From the NCBI GenBank assembly GCA_027596195.1, contig JADGJG010000049.1, positions 1-60,120 on the forward strand: a stretch of DNA of 60,120 nt, in the 5' to 3' direction. The stretch comes from Podochytrium sp. JEL0797. Taxonomy: Eukaryota; Chytridiomycota; Chytridiomycetes; Chytridiales; Chytriomycetaceae. Positions 22,373 through 32,816 of the stretch are shown piece by piece. Each line of letters opens with the position of its first letter. The stretch's first letter is position 1. Below the pieces are notes generated by a model, which saw only the letters and a list, made by a program, of their open reading frames with translations, ran no database searches and was not told where the DNA came from. Both the position numbers and the translations under genes were made by a program.

Positions 22373-23185
22373 ATGCCTTCACCAGCCCCCGTCACGCATG
22401 TTCTCTTTGACATGGATGGACTTCTCTTGGACACTCGTAAGAAAATTCTCCATCTGCCTCGCTTCTTACCCTTTTTTCCAAAGTGGGCGTCTACTCCGAT
22501 GTTACGAGCGAGATCCTGTCTCGCTTTGGACTCAAGTACACGTGGGATATCAAGAGCCAGATGGTTAGTACATATAGCTTCTCGCTGAACATCCAGTCTC
22601 AAACCATAAGAACTTCAGCTTGGAAGGAAAGAGGGCGACGCTGCCAACCTCCTGATCCAACATTACGGCATCCCCAACTACACAGCCAAAGAGTACCTCA
22701 AAGAGCGCAACGCCATGCAAGACGCTAGATTCCCAGACTGCAAACCCTTCCCCGGCGTGATGCGCTTGGTCCAACACCTCAAATCAAACCACATCCCCAT
22801 CTGCGTGGCCACCTCGTCACACCGCCACGCATTCGACATCAAGGCGAGCAAGAACGGGGCCCTGTTTGACTTATTCGACGGCAATATTACGTGTGGCGAC
22901 GATCCCCACATCCGAAACGGAAAACCCGCGCCGGACATTTACTTGGCGGGCGCCAATCAGCTTGGCCTGAATGCTGATACAACGACCAACAATTCGCAGT
23001 GTCTCGTGTTTGAAGACGCGCGGTGCGGGGTGTTGGCGGGGTTGAACGCGGGAATGCAGGTTGTGTGGATACCTGATCCGAACCACGAGTTGGACCCAGA
23101 GATTGTGAAGCGGTGTGCGAGGGTGCTTAAGAGTATGGAGGACTTTGATCCTGTTGAATTTGGGCTGCCTGCGTATTCGTCATGA
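22373..23185 (+). CDS. HAD-superfamily phosphatase, HDHD1/pseudouridine-5'-phosphatase type (copy 1)
   Basis: Cytosolic Mg-dependent phosphatase of the HDHD1 group, which in animals dephosphorylates pseudouridine 5'-phosphate. Exons 22373-22436, 22484-22563 and 22619-23185 give 236 residues. Motif I is [13 protein letters not shown], with nucleophile Asp and general acid Asp. Motif II lies in [12 protein letters not shown] (Ser/Thr). The motif III Lys is in NGKPAPDIYLA, and motif IV is CLVFEDARCGV. The cap segment is short and helical. Compared with copy 2 it carries LGVYS where copy 2 has the canonical ERIYS after motif I, and ARCG instead of APSG in motif IV, so it is the more diverged of the pair. 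Yeast glycerol-phosphatases share the fold; the FDxK...GDDP spacing favours HDHD1. Confidence 0.85.
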
Positions 23186-23393
23186 ACTGTGGGCGATGTT
23201 GAGAACCGTGCATCTGACATCTGTGTGAGAGTGACGGAAGTGGACAATAAGCGAGCCTGAATCTGATTGTGGATGAAAGCAAGGTCAAGCTGTAAATTAG
23301 TAAAAAATAAATACAATGAGAGACTGGCGTCTGAAAATGGCGCGAAAATGTGTTGACGTGTCGACGGGCGCAGTTGATCGCGTTTCTACTTTT

Positions 23394-23800
23394 CAGATTT
23401 GCGAATTTCTGCGCCATCATCGAGTAGGCTATTGAAGCCCACAAAATACACTTTTAAAAGCCCGGAAACTGGTTTGGGTTGCAAAATGAGAGACCCACAT
23501 CCGAAACTGTGTTGACAGGCGCCTTGGAACGCTTCTCTGCTATTCAGATTTGCCAATATTCGCGCAATACTCAACTATGCTGTTAAATTCCACAAAATAC
23601 ATCTTCTGAATGCCGGAAACTGGTTTGGGATGCAAAATGAGAAACCCGCGTCCAAAAATGCGATGACAGGCGCCTTCAGTTGGAACGCTTCTCTGCTATT
23701 GTGAATATTCGCGCCATCTTAAAAATATAGTATTGAATGCCACAAAATACTCCTTCTGAAGCCCGGAAACTGGTTTGGGATGCACACTGGGTGATTGGTG
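23394..23800. repeat. Three-copy degenerate tandem repeat, period about 150 bp
   Basis: The unit core CACAAAATAC...CCGGAAACTGGTTTGGG recurs with starts near 23440, 23591 and 23741, i.e. every 150-151 bases. It is followed each time by TGCAAAATGAGA or a variant, and is interleaved with GACAGGCGCC and ATTCGCGC(C/A)AT. The repeat fills the spacer between the two HAD genes and the last copy runs into the upstream region of copy 2. It is non-coding in all frames. Confidence 0.9.
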
Positions 23801-23849
23801 TCGTTTTGGTGGTGGCAGTTTTCGAACTCGATAAAAAAAAGTTGAAAAG

Positions 23850-24661
23850 ATGCTAGCACCGGCCCCCGTCACGCATGTTCTCTTTGACATGGATGGCCTT
23901 CTGTTGGACACTGGTACTTGCCAATTCTTCTTCTCCTTCGTTTCTCACCGTTTTCCCCAAGAGCGCATCTACTCTGAGGTCACAAACGAAATCCTCTCCC
24001 GCTTTGGGCACAAGTTCTCATGGGACATCAAGAGCCAAATGGTAAGTACACATGCATTCTCGCCGAACATAAAGTCTCACCAACGAAACCCCAGATCGGA
24101 ACCAAAGAGCGAGACGCTGCCAACCTCTTGATCAAATATTACGGCATCCAAAACTACACAGCCGACGACTACCTCAAAGAGCGCAACGCCATGCACGAAA
24201 CGAGATTCCCAGACTGCAAACCCTTGCCCGGCGTGATGCGTTTCGTACAACACCTCAAATCAAACCATATCCCTATCTGCGTGGCCACATCGTCTCACCG
24301 CCATGCATTCGACATCAAATCGAGCAAGAATGGAGAATTGTTTGGCTTATTTGATGGTAACATCACGTGTGGCGACGATCCGCACATTCAGAACGGGAAA
24401 CCTGCGCCAGACCTCTTTTTGGCGGGTGCCAATCAGCTTGGAATGAAGGCCGATGCAACGACCGACAATTCTCAGTGTCTCGTGTTTGAAGACGCGCCGT
24501 CGGGCGTGTTGGCGGGATTAAACGCGGGAATGCAGGTTGTATGGATTCCGGATCAGAACCTCGCGTTGGATCCGGAGATTGTGAAGCGGTGTGCGAGGGT
24601 GCTCAAGAGTATGGAGGACTTTAATCCTGTTGAGTTTGGGTTGCCTGCGTATTCGTCGTGA
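23850..24661 (+). CDS. HAD-superfamily phosphatase, HDHD1/pseudouridine-5'-phosphatase type (copy 2)
   Basis: Tandem paralogue of the gene at 22373-23185 with identical exon lengths (64, 80 and 567 nt): exons 23850-23913, 23962-24041 and 24095-24661, 236 residues. Motifs are canonical: [38 protein letters not shown] and [11 protein letters not shown]. The intron positions, the PAPVTHV start and the ending EFGLPAYSS are shared with copy 1, so the duplication included the whole gene. The preceding 150-bp tandem repeat may have mediated unequal crossing-over. Conserved motifs suggest both copies are functional. Confidence 0.88.
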
Positions 24662-24846
24662 ACTGTGGGCGATTTTTGGAACCGTGACATTCTCATTATG
24701 TCTGTACTTATTCGAATCGAAAGAGAATGAGAAAGTGACTTCAGATGTGAAAGAGGGAGGTTGAGCTTGAGCCAAGCTGGAACACGATTTGACGTTCCGG
24801 TGATTTTCCGGTGGCGAGATTTTTTCCATTCCAAATTCTGCGTCTC

Positions 24847-26315
24847 ATGTCGTGCTTCTCCTCGCTCCCCCCTGAGATTGTGCAGGAGATACTTGTCTAC
24901 CTTCCTCTTGAACGGGACACGCTCGTTGCCACTGCGTTGGCATCCCGGCGGCTCTTTGTGTTCTTCAGTGACTCGCACTTTGCGCGGCGCCACGTTTCGC
25001 ACCAACTGGGCAGCTTCTATCCACGCAACGACCTCTGGGCATTCCTAGACGCCAAGGGCATCCGCCACGCTGCCTTTGCTGCCCTGCCCATAGCCTATCA
25101 GACGGCTCTCACCGGTGAAATCCTCCAATTTGACGACTGGTTCGGCATCAAGGGCTGGGTTGGCAGCGACATGACTACCAACAAGATGTGGTATCTGCGC
25201 TGGAAGCTGGATCCGGAGCGTGCCTTGGAGATCATGCGCGACCTGCTCGATGACAAAAAACACTTCAACCCCACAAGCCAAAAAAACAGATCGTTCAGAT
25301 GGGCATGTCGGAGCGGGTATTTGGGAGTGGTCCAGCTGTTGTTACAAGATGGAAGGTGATTGTGATTTTCTATCTATTTAATTGTTCTCGTTAAATTTCA
25401 TTAATATTCTTTACCAGATGCGACCCCTGCGCTGACGACAACTACGCTATCCAATGCGCAAGTGAATCCGGCGAAATCGAAATCGTTCGCCTCCTCCTCG
25501 CCACTTCTCCGTCCGTGAACCCGGGCTCGAACCACGGTTACGCAATCAAGCTCGCATCCCGCCACGGCCACGAGACCGTCGTTTCCCGACTCCTGCAAGA
25601 CCCGCGTGTCGATCCCACTGAAAACATGGACGAAGCCATCCGCAACGCGAGTGCGAACGGTCACGCGGGTGTCGTGCGGTTGTTGTTGACGGATCTACGC
25701 GTGGATCCCTCCATTTTTGGCAATTATTCGTTCCGCGAGGCATGTCACAACGGTCACGCTGACGTCGTACGCGCCCTCCTCGCGGATCCAAGAGTCGACC
25801 CCAATTTCATTCAAGGCGCGCGCAACTTGCCACTTTCCGATGCGTGCTCAAACGGCCGAGAAGAGGTCGTCAGGGTGTTGTTGGGGGATGCCCGTATCGA
25901 TCCGACTGCCAATAGTGGGGAAGCCACGTGGAATGCGCTGGCTGGGGGATTCGAACAGATTGTCAAGTTGCTCTTGAGGGACGCGAGGGTTCAAACGGGG
26001 TTGGGACCCGGTGTGTTTGAGGCTTTAAAGACCTCTGTGGATGACGGAGAAATGGCGGAGATTAGTCAAATGATGGTGAGGCTGCGTGGCGAGGCGGACG
26101 GGTTGGCCGCTGGGGCGAGGGAAGTGCCGCCAGAAGAGGCGGACGATGATTGGGACGAAATGAGTGAGGAGGACGAGTTTGAGGAATTTGATGATGCCAT
26201 CGGCGATGTAGCTGAGCCTGTTGCTGTGCCGGCTGTGGCGGAATCAGAATCGGATCCAGAATCGGAGGTCGAATCGGAGTTCTCGGATGTGAATTTTAAC
26301 GACATAGACCTCTAA
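24847..26315 (+). CDS. F-box protein with ankyrin repeats
   Basis: Probable SCF ubiquitin-ligase adaptor. Exons 24847-25355 and 25418-26315 give 468 residues. The F-box is at the very N-terminus (SSLPPEIVQEILVYLPLERD). From residue ~150 onward there are six or seven ankyrin units with a repeated signature of the kind GHETVVSRLLQDPRVDP: DGRCDPCADDNYAIQCASES, ASANGHAGVVRLLLTDLRVDP, ACHNGHADVVRALLADPRVDP and others. The last ~70 residues are acidic (Glu/Asp/Ser-rich). The ATG at 24847 is chosen because the F-box begins five codons later and upstream sequence offers only non-ATG codons in frame. Such F-box/ankyrin proteins are numerous in chytrids and amoebae; the target is unknown. Confidence 0.85.
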
Positions 26316-26420
26316 CTTTCTCTATACCGCTTTGTATAATAGTTGAAATCGAATTTGTTTTGGACAAGTGATGTCTTGTGTTTTTTTTTTTTTTTTTGCA
26401 CCCTTCTTCCTTCACGCAAA

Positions 26421-28972
26421 ATGGCCACGAAATCTGCACCCAAAGCCAAAGCCGCCAAAGTCGTCAAGAAAGCTGCTGTTAAGGCAAAGCCGATTGTCCC
26501 AGTTGTCGAAGAAGAAATGGACCACAGCGATTCAGGCGAAAGCGCGCCGTGGGACGATGTCGACATGGAGGAGAGGGACGACGACGACCAGATGAGCGTC
26601 GATGGCGATGATCAAGAGGAGGAGGACCAGGAGGATGGCGAGGAAAACGAGGACGAAGACGGCGTCAAGTCCAAGAAGCCAAAGGTCAAGGACGACGAGG
26701 AAGTCGGTAAGGATTTGTTTGCCAGTGAATCGATCCCTCTCTCCACTGTGAACTGATTCGATCCACTGCATTTCTGCATTCTCCCATCCAGAGAAGCAAC
26801 GTGCGTCCCGTGAGGAGCAAAAGAAACTCCTGCAGGAGCGCAAAGTCGCGAAACCCCACGGCGCCTTGATCCAGCAGCTCAAAAGGCTGTGGGAAGTCAT
26901 TCGTCAGAAGGCCATCACCACCGAACTCAGGAACGAAAAGATGGCCGAGTTGATGGTCTTGATCACGGGAAAGATTCAAGAGGTGAGACCACTTGCTTCT
27001 TCAATTTTCCCAGATTTCTAACTCCGCTTTCCAACTCAAAGGTCACTTTCCGTCACGATGCCGCCCGTGTGATCCAATCCGCCCTCAAACACGGAAACTC
27101 TGCTCAACGTGAAATCATTGCCGAAGAACTCCGCGGCAAATACGCCCTCCTCGCGTGCTCCCAATACGGACGCTTCATTGTCAGCAAGATTCTCAATATG
27201 TGTCCGACCCACCGTGGCGCCGTCCTCAAGGAGTTCCAGGGCCAAGTGCGGAAACTCATGCGACACCGTGACGCGGCGTTTGTGATTGAGGAGGCGTACA
27301 GTCAGTTTGCGAATGCTGCTCAGCGCAATTCGTTGATGGAGGAGTTTTATGGACCCGAATTTGCGTTGTTCAAGGTACCAATCTCACATCCCTCTTTTTT
27401 CCCTTCCCTTTCTCTTTTCAAGCCAACTCAATCCCCCCCCCCCCCCCCCACCACCAGCCAAGCGTGTCCAAACCCCTGCACGTGATCCTCGAAGAAAACC
27501 CCGACAAAAAAGCCACCATTGTCAAAAACATTCGCGAAACCATCTCCTCCTTCCTCGAGAAATCCGCCGCCAACATTGGCCCACACACGATTCTCCACCG
27601 CTTGATCCTCGATTACCTCCTGCTCCTCCCGGCCCCTGTCTCCTCTTCGGGACCCAAAGACGCCGACGCTCCCGTTGGCGCCGCGACTACGGCCTCCAGC
27701 GCCTTCATGGTCGACCTCCTCAAAGACCACCTCGTCCACATTCTCCACACCCGCGAAGGTGCCCGCGTGGCGCAACTCACGCTCCTCCATTCGACCCCGA
27801 AAGACCGTAAACACATTCTCAAAACGTTCAAGGGCCTTGTTCCCAAAATCTCCAAAGAGCAGTTTGGCCACGCCGTGCTCATCACGCTGTGCGAGTGTGT
27901 TGACGACACGGTGCTTGTCTCCAAAACAATCTTGTCGGAGCTCGTGAAGGCCGGAGAAGACGTGAACCCCGGAGAGTTGCTGCGTGACGCGTATGCGAGT
28001 CGCGTCGTGTTGGCCTTGTTGGCGGGCAGGAACAAGAGGTATCAGGCGAGTTATTTGTTGGAGGAGTTGGTGGAGATGGATGCGATTCGGAACGTGACGA
28101 GTAAAAAGGACGACGAGGTCAGAAGGAAGGAACTCGTGGCGGCCATGAGTGCGAGTTGGTTGGAGTTGTGTGTGCAGTTTGTGGGGGAGCTTGTGAGATC
28201 CAAGAGTGGGGGGCAGGTGTTGGTGGAGATGGTCAAGAACGCGGATGGTAAGTTTGTTTGTGCTTCCCGTTTCACCGATTTGTGCTGATTTCTCAATTTT
28301 ATATCTCGACTAAAAGGCGACAAGACGGCCTTGATCGAATCCATCGCCTCCACCACCACCGGCACCATCGAATCCTACGCCAAATCCTCCACCGCCACCG
28401 CCACCACCACCCCCACCATCTTCAACGCTGCCAAAAAGCTCGCCGCCGACGCGCAAGCCGTCAAAGACGCTCACTCCGCCGCCCTCGCGAAAGAAAACGC
28501 CGACCTCCCGGACATGACGCAACACGTGCTCATCAACCGTCAATCCACGTTCACTCTCAAGGAACTGATTGCGGGGCGTAAAGGCGAGACCGTGAGTGAC
28601 TCGTGTGCCGTGGTGGGGGTGCATGTCGCGAAAGCAGTGAGCCCCGAGTTTGAGTACTGGGTCAAGTATTGTGCCGAGGATGCGGCCAAGACGGCTGGCG
28701 CTTCATTTGTGTTGTTGGCGTTGTTGGAGCACGGAGAGGTTGGGGTGCAGGAGGCGTTGTTGGGGGTCAAGGGGAAGAGGGAGAAGAAGTTTGGCAAGTT
28801 TTGTGGGGAGATGGAGAAGGTGGCGGCCAAGTCTCAAGCGGCGGCTCCCGCCAAGGAGGCTCCTGCGGCGGCTGGGGGGAAGAGAAAGAGGAATGTGAAG
28901 GTGGAGGCAGCCAAGGCGGTGCGTCAGGCGCCGATTTCGATTGTGTTGAAAAAGCTCAAGGAGGCTTTCTAA
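26421..28972 (+). CDS. PUF6: Puf6/PUM3 family pumilio-repeat nucleolar protein
   Basis: Nucleolar RNA-binding protein needed for 60S ribosomal-subunit maturation. Exons 26421-26706, 26792-26982, 27042-27374, 27458-28247 and 28317-28972 give 751 residues. An N-terminal Lys/Ala-rich and then acidic stretch (residues 1-95) fits nucleolar localisation. Helical PUF-like repeats follow (RHDAARVIQSALKHGNSAQR, SQYGRFIVSKILNMCP, RHRDAAFVIEEAYS, NIGPHTILHRLILDYL, HILHTREGARVAQLTLLHST, then a CPL-like region with PKDRKHILKTFKG). The C-terminal domain resembles the PUM3 extension. The intron before exon 4 contains a C homopolymer of about 17 bases directly before the CCACCACCAG acceptor. It is divided from the unrelated minus-strand genes downstream by ~290 bases. 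Confidence 0.88.
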
Positions 28973-29259
28973 AGTTTTTTTTAAAAGTTAAGAACGATGG
29001 TTTATTTGATAATTTTGCTTATTTAAGTGCCAGGTGGATTGAAGTGAGTGGAGGGGAGGGGGCTGCGATATACACGCGCCTGCCGCACAGTCGTCGTGAA
29101 TACTATTTCCACGCTGCCGTTTGATGTTGCAAGGCAGCAACTTAATGCAGTTCGGAAAAAATGTGTACAATTTTTATTGTGGTCGCGGGCGAGTGACAGC
29201 TCGCGCCTGGTAGAGCCCTTAATTGGAAGCCGTTGCTGCCAATATGGCGTCGGGGACAT
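28973..29259. other. Intergenic stretch, no gene seen
   Basis: Spacer between the convergent Puf6 gene and the minus-strand small-gene region. ORFs here are short and unlike any family I know. Confidence 0.4.
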
Positions 29260-29640
29260 CTAGGTCCAGCAGTTGCTGTCGTGGTGTCTAGGCTCACGAC
29301 CGCCATCAACACCGCCTCCACGCACCCAAAACCCGCCGCCACGCGCACCGCCACGTGGAACCTCCCTGGAGACCGGCTCCTCACGGTAAAAATACCGAAA
29401 TTTGACAAGCTCCCTTGCAAACGTCACTGCCCTTCGACTCTTGCGGGGTGGTTTGGAAGAGCCAGTGTCAGGGGTGGTGGTGTGGAGTAGGATGGATTTA
29501 ACCCCGTGTTTGTTGAGAATAATTGGGGATGGCGGTTGAAGGGATTCTTCAGATTCAGCAGCAGAGGAGTTGATGGGGGGTGAGGGTTTAGAGTAGTGGC
29601 GGTAGCTGAACGAGGGTAATTTTGAACAGCATTGGATCCG
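29260..29640 (-). CDS. Small protein with possible PP1-docking (RVxF) motif; 5' end unresolved
   Basis: The minus frame contains KSRRAVTFARELVKFRYFYR, then a Gly/Arg-rich tail to the stop at 29260. The pattern basic-x-V-x-F followed by E-L-V-x-[VF]-R-x-F is how RVxF sites appear in protein phosphatase 1 regulators, including the PNUTS/Ref2 group. The upstream part is Ser/Pro-rich. No reliable start codon is seen; splice acceptors at about 29636 and upstream suggest it is the last exon of a gene whose earlier exons lie in the duplicated block at 29660-29965. Identification rests on one short motif, so the function is tentative. Confidence 0.4.
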   Translation of the reverse strand, partial: RIQCCSKLPSFSYRHYSKPSPPINSSAAESEESLQPPSPIILNKHGVKSILLHTTTPDTGSSKPPRKSRRAVTFARELVKFRYFYREEPVSREVPRGGARGGGFWVRGGGVDGGREPRHHDSNCWT

Positions 29641-29659
29641 GTTATGAAGGCTAAGAAGG

Positions 29660-29965
29660 ATTAGAAAATGGGAAAATGGATGAAACTCATACGAAACCCC
29701 CAAAGACAGAAGCAAAAGCAATCTCACTATTCAAAGCCCCTGCCAGCTTGTTCGACAACGTCTGCAACTCCTCTATTCAAGCAACATTAAAAAAATTAGC
29801 ACACCCCGCCGAGAAAAAATAAACATGGGAAACCGAACGAAACTCCCAGCGACAGAAACGAAAACAAACTCACTATTTGAACTCCCCTGCCAACTTGCTT
29901 ATTCCCTCCTTTATCAAAACAACAACAACCAAAATCAGCACACCCCGCCTTAAAAAAACAACAGA
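29660..29965 (-). repeat. Two-copy tandem duplication, about 150 bp, possibly of a small exon
   Basis: Two consecutive units share CGAAAC(C/T)CCC.AGCGACAGAA.C.AAA, CTCACTATT(C/T)(A/G)AA, CCCCTGCCA.CTTG and (A/C)GCACACCCCGCC; unit boundaries are near 29812 and 29949. On the minus strand each unit contains an acceptor-like AG, a 12-16-codon open stretch with the common core (K)LAG(A/E), then a GTGAG donor. This is what an exon duplication would look like. An ATG at 29986 (minus) followed by ALRSSFSVVFLRR could be the first exon, with a mitochondrial-presequence look. Confidence 0.55.
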
Positions 29966-30025
29966 AAAACTACTTCTTAAAGCCATTTGCCTCAATTGGC
30001 GCGTCCGAATTAGCAACACACTTTT

Positions 30026-30450
30026 CTAAGCAACTTCTCCCGTTGCTTCTCCCGAGTCGCAGATGATGGACTTCTGCCGCTCTGAAAACCAAAACGCAAC
30101 CTTTATATCGTGTTTAGTAATTAACGCTCATGAAAGGGGGTTACAGAGAAAGAGACAGGTACCCGTTCGATCGAAAGACTCAACCGGAGAGCCAAACCAG
30201 CCAAAACCGTTTGGTCTGGAATAGGGTTCGCGTCAAACGCGCACTGAAGCTCGAGTCTCTGCTCTTTAGTGAGCTCTGTTTGACATAAAAAAGATGAGAG
30301 AGTGAGCAAGAACAAGAACGAAACAACAACTGTCAAAACGAAACGACAAAAATAATGCCACCCGTGGTACCACTCCTTCCCATCATTTTTGATATTCCTT
30401 TTATCCACAAATGAGCAGTGTGTCGTACTCGTCTCGGACGGTGGTGGCAT
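30026..30450 (-). CDS. Small homeodomain-like protein
   Basis: Three minus-strand exons (30450-30345, 30275-30163 and 30100-30026) give 97 residues. The C-terminal half follows the homeodomain pattern: LTKEQRLELQCAFDANPIPD (helix 1 and turn), LAGLALRLSLSIERV (helix 2 and start of helix 3), then AFWFSERQKS. The Trp-Phe pair of the recognition helix is kept, but the DNA-contacting Asn51 is Glu and Arg53 is Gln. DNA binding is therefore doubtful or altered. The junction CGG|GTACCT...AAAG|GTTGCG falls exactly at the conserved Val of helix 3, which supports the splice. The first exon is less certain: its donor is GTTTCG and the usual basic arm is not obvious. Confidence 0.45.
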
Positions 30451-31249
30451 TGGCTTTCGCGGTGGTTGTGGCCGAGGAGCGGGACCAGGATTTCTCTTTG
30501 GATATTGTCAAACTACTTGCCATTCTTCTCATGATTTGGGAGCAAAAAGGGAGTGTGAGCAGCGCAAACGAGGCCGCAACACCCGAGACGTAGTAGCACC
30601 CAAAAAAGGAGGAGATAAGCAGAGACAGCGGTGAAGATGGCAGTGATTGTGAGAAGTGACTTGGCCTTGATCCGTCGCGAACCGGTTGCCAAATTGAACT
30701 AGGTATCGAATGGCCCGACAAGTGGGAGACAACGTGGTTGGCTTGGAGGCCAAGGGGTGGCCGGTAGTAAAGAAACGCTGGGAAGACGTGGACCTATGTG
30801 CCCGAAGATGGGAGGGTGACAGTGAACTTGATTCACGCTTTTTATCAAAAATTGGGTCGGTCTATTTTCTTTCTTCAAGTGATTTTGTTTCACTAGTTTA
30901 ATTAAACTGTGAGTGGTATAATATTTGCCGCAAATCCTCGCTCGCACAGAGATTTGTTGTAGGCGCGGTGACCAAGTTTGCCCAGTCACGAAGCTGCCCA
31001 TCCAGTTTCTGACAATTCCTAATCTCACATGTCAAACGTGGTACCCTCTTCGAAATCGACAAACGGGCTGGAAATATATTGGTTCTTCATTACGCTGTCA
31101 GGGCAGGTCCCACCGGCGATGGATCAAAAAACTAATGACCCACAGTTGTTTCAGTATATGCTCTGCGGTAATATAAGTACACTTTGTTATTTAAACGGGG
31201 AATTTATTTCTACCTAAACGCATATTGCGAACAAAACACCTTAAAATTT
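30451..31249. other. Region without an identified gene
   Basis: Open stretches exist on both strands (for example minus 30401-30721 and plus 30710-30901), but none shows family resemblance and they contradict each other. It should contain the promoter of the homeodomain-like gene and the 3' end of the gene ending at 31250. Confidence 0.4.
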
Positions 31250-31411
31250 TCATTCAATCCCACGAAACTCCAACGCTCTTTTTTGTTGCTCCTTGATCCA
31301 ACGAGAATCCACAAGAAGCTCCATGTTGTTGAGAGTACCAAAAGAATCATCGCTTTCGTCTTTGTTCAAGGGAGCGGGTGCCTCGGCTTTTGCTCTCAGC
31401 AGTGTGGACAC
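31250..31411 (-). CDS. Terminal exon of an unidentified gene
   Basis: After a CTTCAG acceptor the minus strand reads VSTLLRAKAEAPAPLNKDES, later MELLVDSRWIKEQQKRALEF and stops at 31250; this is 53 residues with natural codon use. An AATAAA signal follows at 31208-31203 on the minus strand. An upstream stretch at about 31430-31500 (SAVKDETSKSDPVSTAA) could be the preceding exon. I see no ATG before the APC11 gene, so the 5' end is unresolved. No family recognised. Confidence 0.45.
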   Translation of the reverse strand: MSTLLRAKAEAPAPLNKDESDDSFGTLNNMELLVDSRWIKEQQKRALEFRGIE

Positions 31412-31894
31412 CTGAAGTTAGGTTGGGTGGATTCCTCGCCGTTCGCTACGGCGGCAGTGGAGACTGGATCTGATTTCGACGTTTCGTCTTTTACAGCAGA
31501 GGCACTGAATAAGTGTTAGACGAGCTCTCAGTGTCGAATTACTCGGCAGAGTAGGTAGATTTGGAAAGGATCAAGGAGACGTGAATGACAGAAATTGTGG
31601 AGAGTGATGGCGTCCTGGAAACAATTTAGAGCCGGGATCAATCGCGAGCCCTATCGTTTCTGTACCGATTCGTCGATTCAAAGTGGGGCGCAGCTGCTAG
31701 TGGCGTGCTGATGTGATCAGTGGCGTGGAGGGGCCGCGAAGGCGTGTTTTTATGAGAGCTCCAACCCTCGCACAAGCCTCGCGTCCAGAATACAAAAGAA
31801 GCGAGCTGAAAATGGAGCTTTATTTGCGAGTAATGGAAAATGATAGAAAGCCCTCATGTCCTTTCATCCACTGGGCGTGTTTGAAATTTCCTCG

Positions 31895-32585
31895 TCACGA
31901 CGACGCGAGTTTCCACGGAGTTCTGTCCATGGGACACAGCTGTTTCGAGAGGTCTGAGCCGATCCATTTGAAGAGGCAGTGCATGTGAAAGACGTGTTTG
32001 CATTCGCCGATAACTGTTTTTGATGTGTGGATTTTTTGAAGGCGAGTGTCAGCGAGTTGGATGTCGGATTCAGATGGACGGAGTGGAAGGGGATCACGAC
32101 TTCGTGCTTTTCAACTCGATGCTGACGATGTTTTGGGGATTTGGGAAGCAGCTTCGCTTCGATCCAGTCTTCTCGTTCGAACACACATCAACGCAGGCCA
32201 TGAAACTTGATGGCTTTCCATCCGCCATCCAGAATTACGAAGTTGAGCCATTTGATGCGAAGCAGTTGTTTGACGGGTGGGCTTTGCCCGCGTTGGGTCC
32301 CTGACAAGTGCGCAGTTTCCCACCACAATAGCGAACACGATTCACGCACCGATCGAGCAGTCATCCCCGGGCACTTGGCAGGCGGGACAGCAACCGTCAA
32401 AAGGACCCCTACAGATGCCGCAGACATCTTCGTCATCGTCGACCTCGCCTTGCTCTTCGCCTTGCTTTGTGTCCCACTTCCACGTTGCGATTCCGTTCCA
32501 CCTGTGGGAGTGTGGTGTTGAGTAAAGAAGCTAGTACTGAACGGGAAGGGGAGAAGGCGACGCACTGTTTGATTTTGACTTTCAT
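31895..32585 (-). CDS. APC11: Anaphase-promoting complex subunit 11 (RING-H2)
   Basis: Catalytic RING subunit of the APC/C ubiquitin ligase, the complex restrained by the checkpoint protein encoded at 15.8-20.4 kb. Exons are 32585-32566 (20 nt), 32501-32350 and 32013-31895, giving 96 residues. The spliced protein begins MKVKIKQWNGIATWKWDT, the invariant start of the family. It continues DVCGICRGPFDGCCPAC, PGDDCS, then GECKHVFHMHCLFKWI and LCPMDRTPWKL. All RING-H2 metal ligands (CxxC, CxH, HxxC, CxxD) are present, with Asp in place of the last Cys (MCR is MDR). The start is within a tiny first exon, so the gene is split across three frames. The second intron, 336 nt, is unusually long for this window. 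Confidence 0.9.
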
Positions 32586-32816
32586 TTTTTGGACGAACCA
32601 AATATCCGAAACCGCCACTTTTCTCGGGCTTTCGCCGCCCGCTGCCGATTTCTGTGAGTTTTTGAGTACCTTAATGTTTGTGTCCGTGTGAATGAGGGAG
32701 GGGGGAGGACCACGTCACGTAACCATTCTGCACAGATTGAAATGCTCACGCGACTCGAGGGGCGAAGGGAGAACAACGAGGGGTCTACAAGAAATAAGTA
32801 ACGAGAAGAAAACAAT

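Noticed and set aside
23394..23800. CRISPR-like array
   Set aside because: The units are ~150 bp, degenerate throughout with no repeat/spacer distinction, and the genome is eukaryotic.
30710..30901. Plus-strand 63-aa ORF
   Set aside because: No homology or conserved motif, and it conflicts with minus-strand open frames; neither could be supported.
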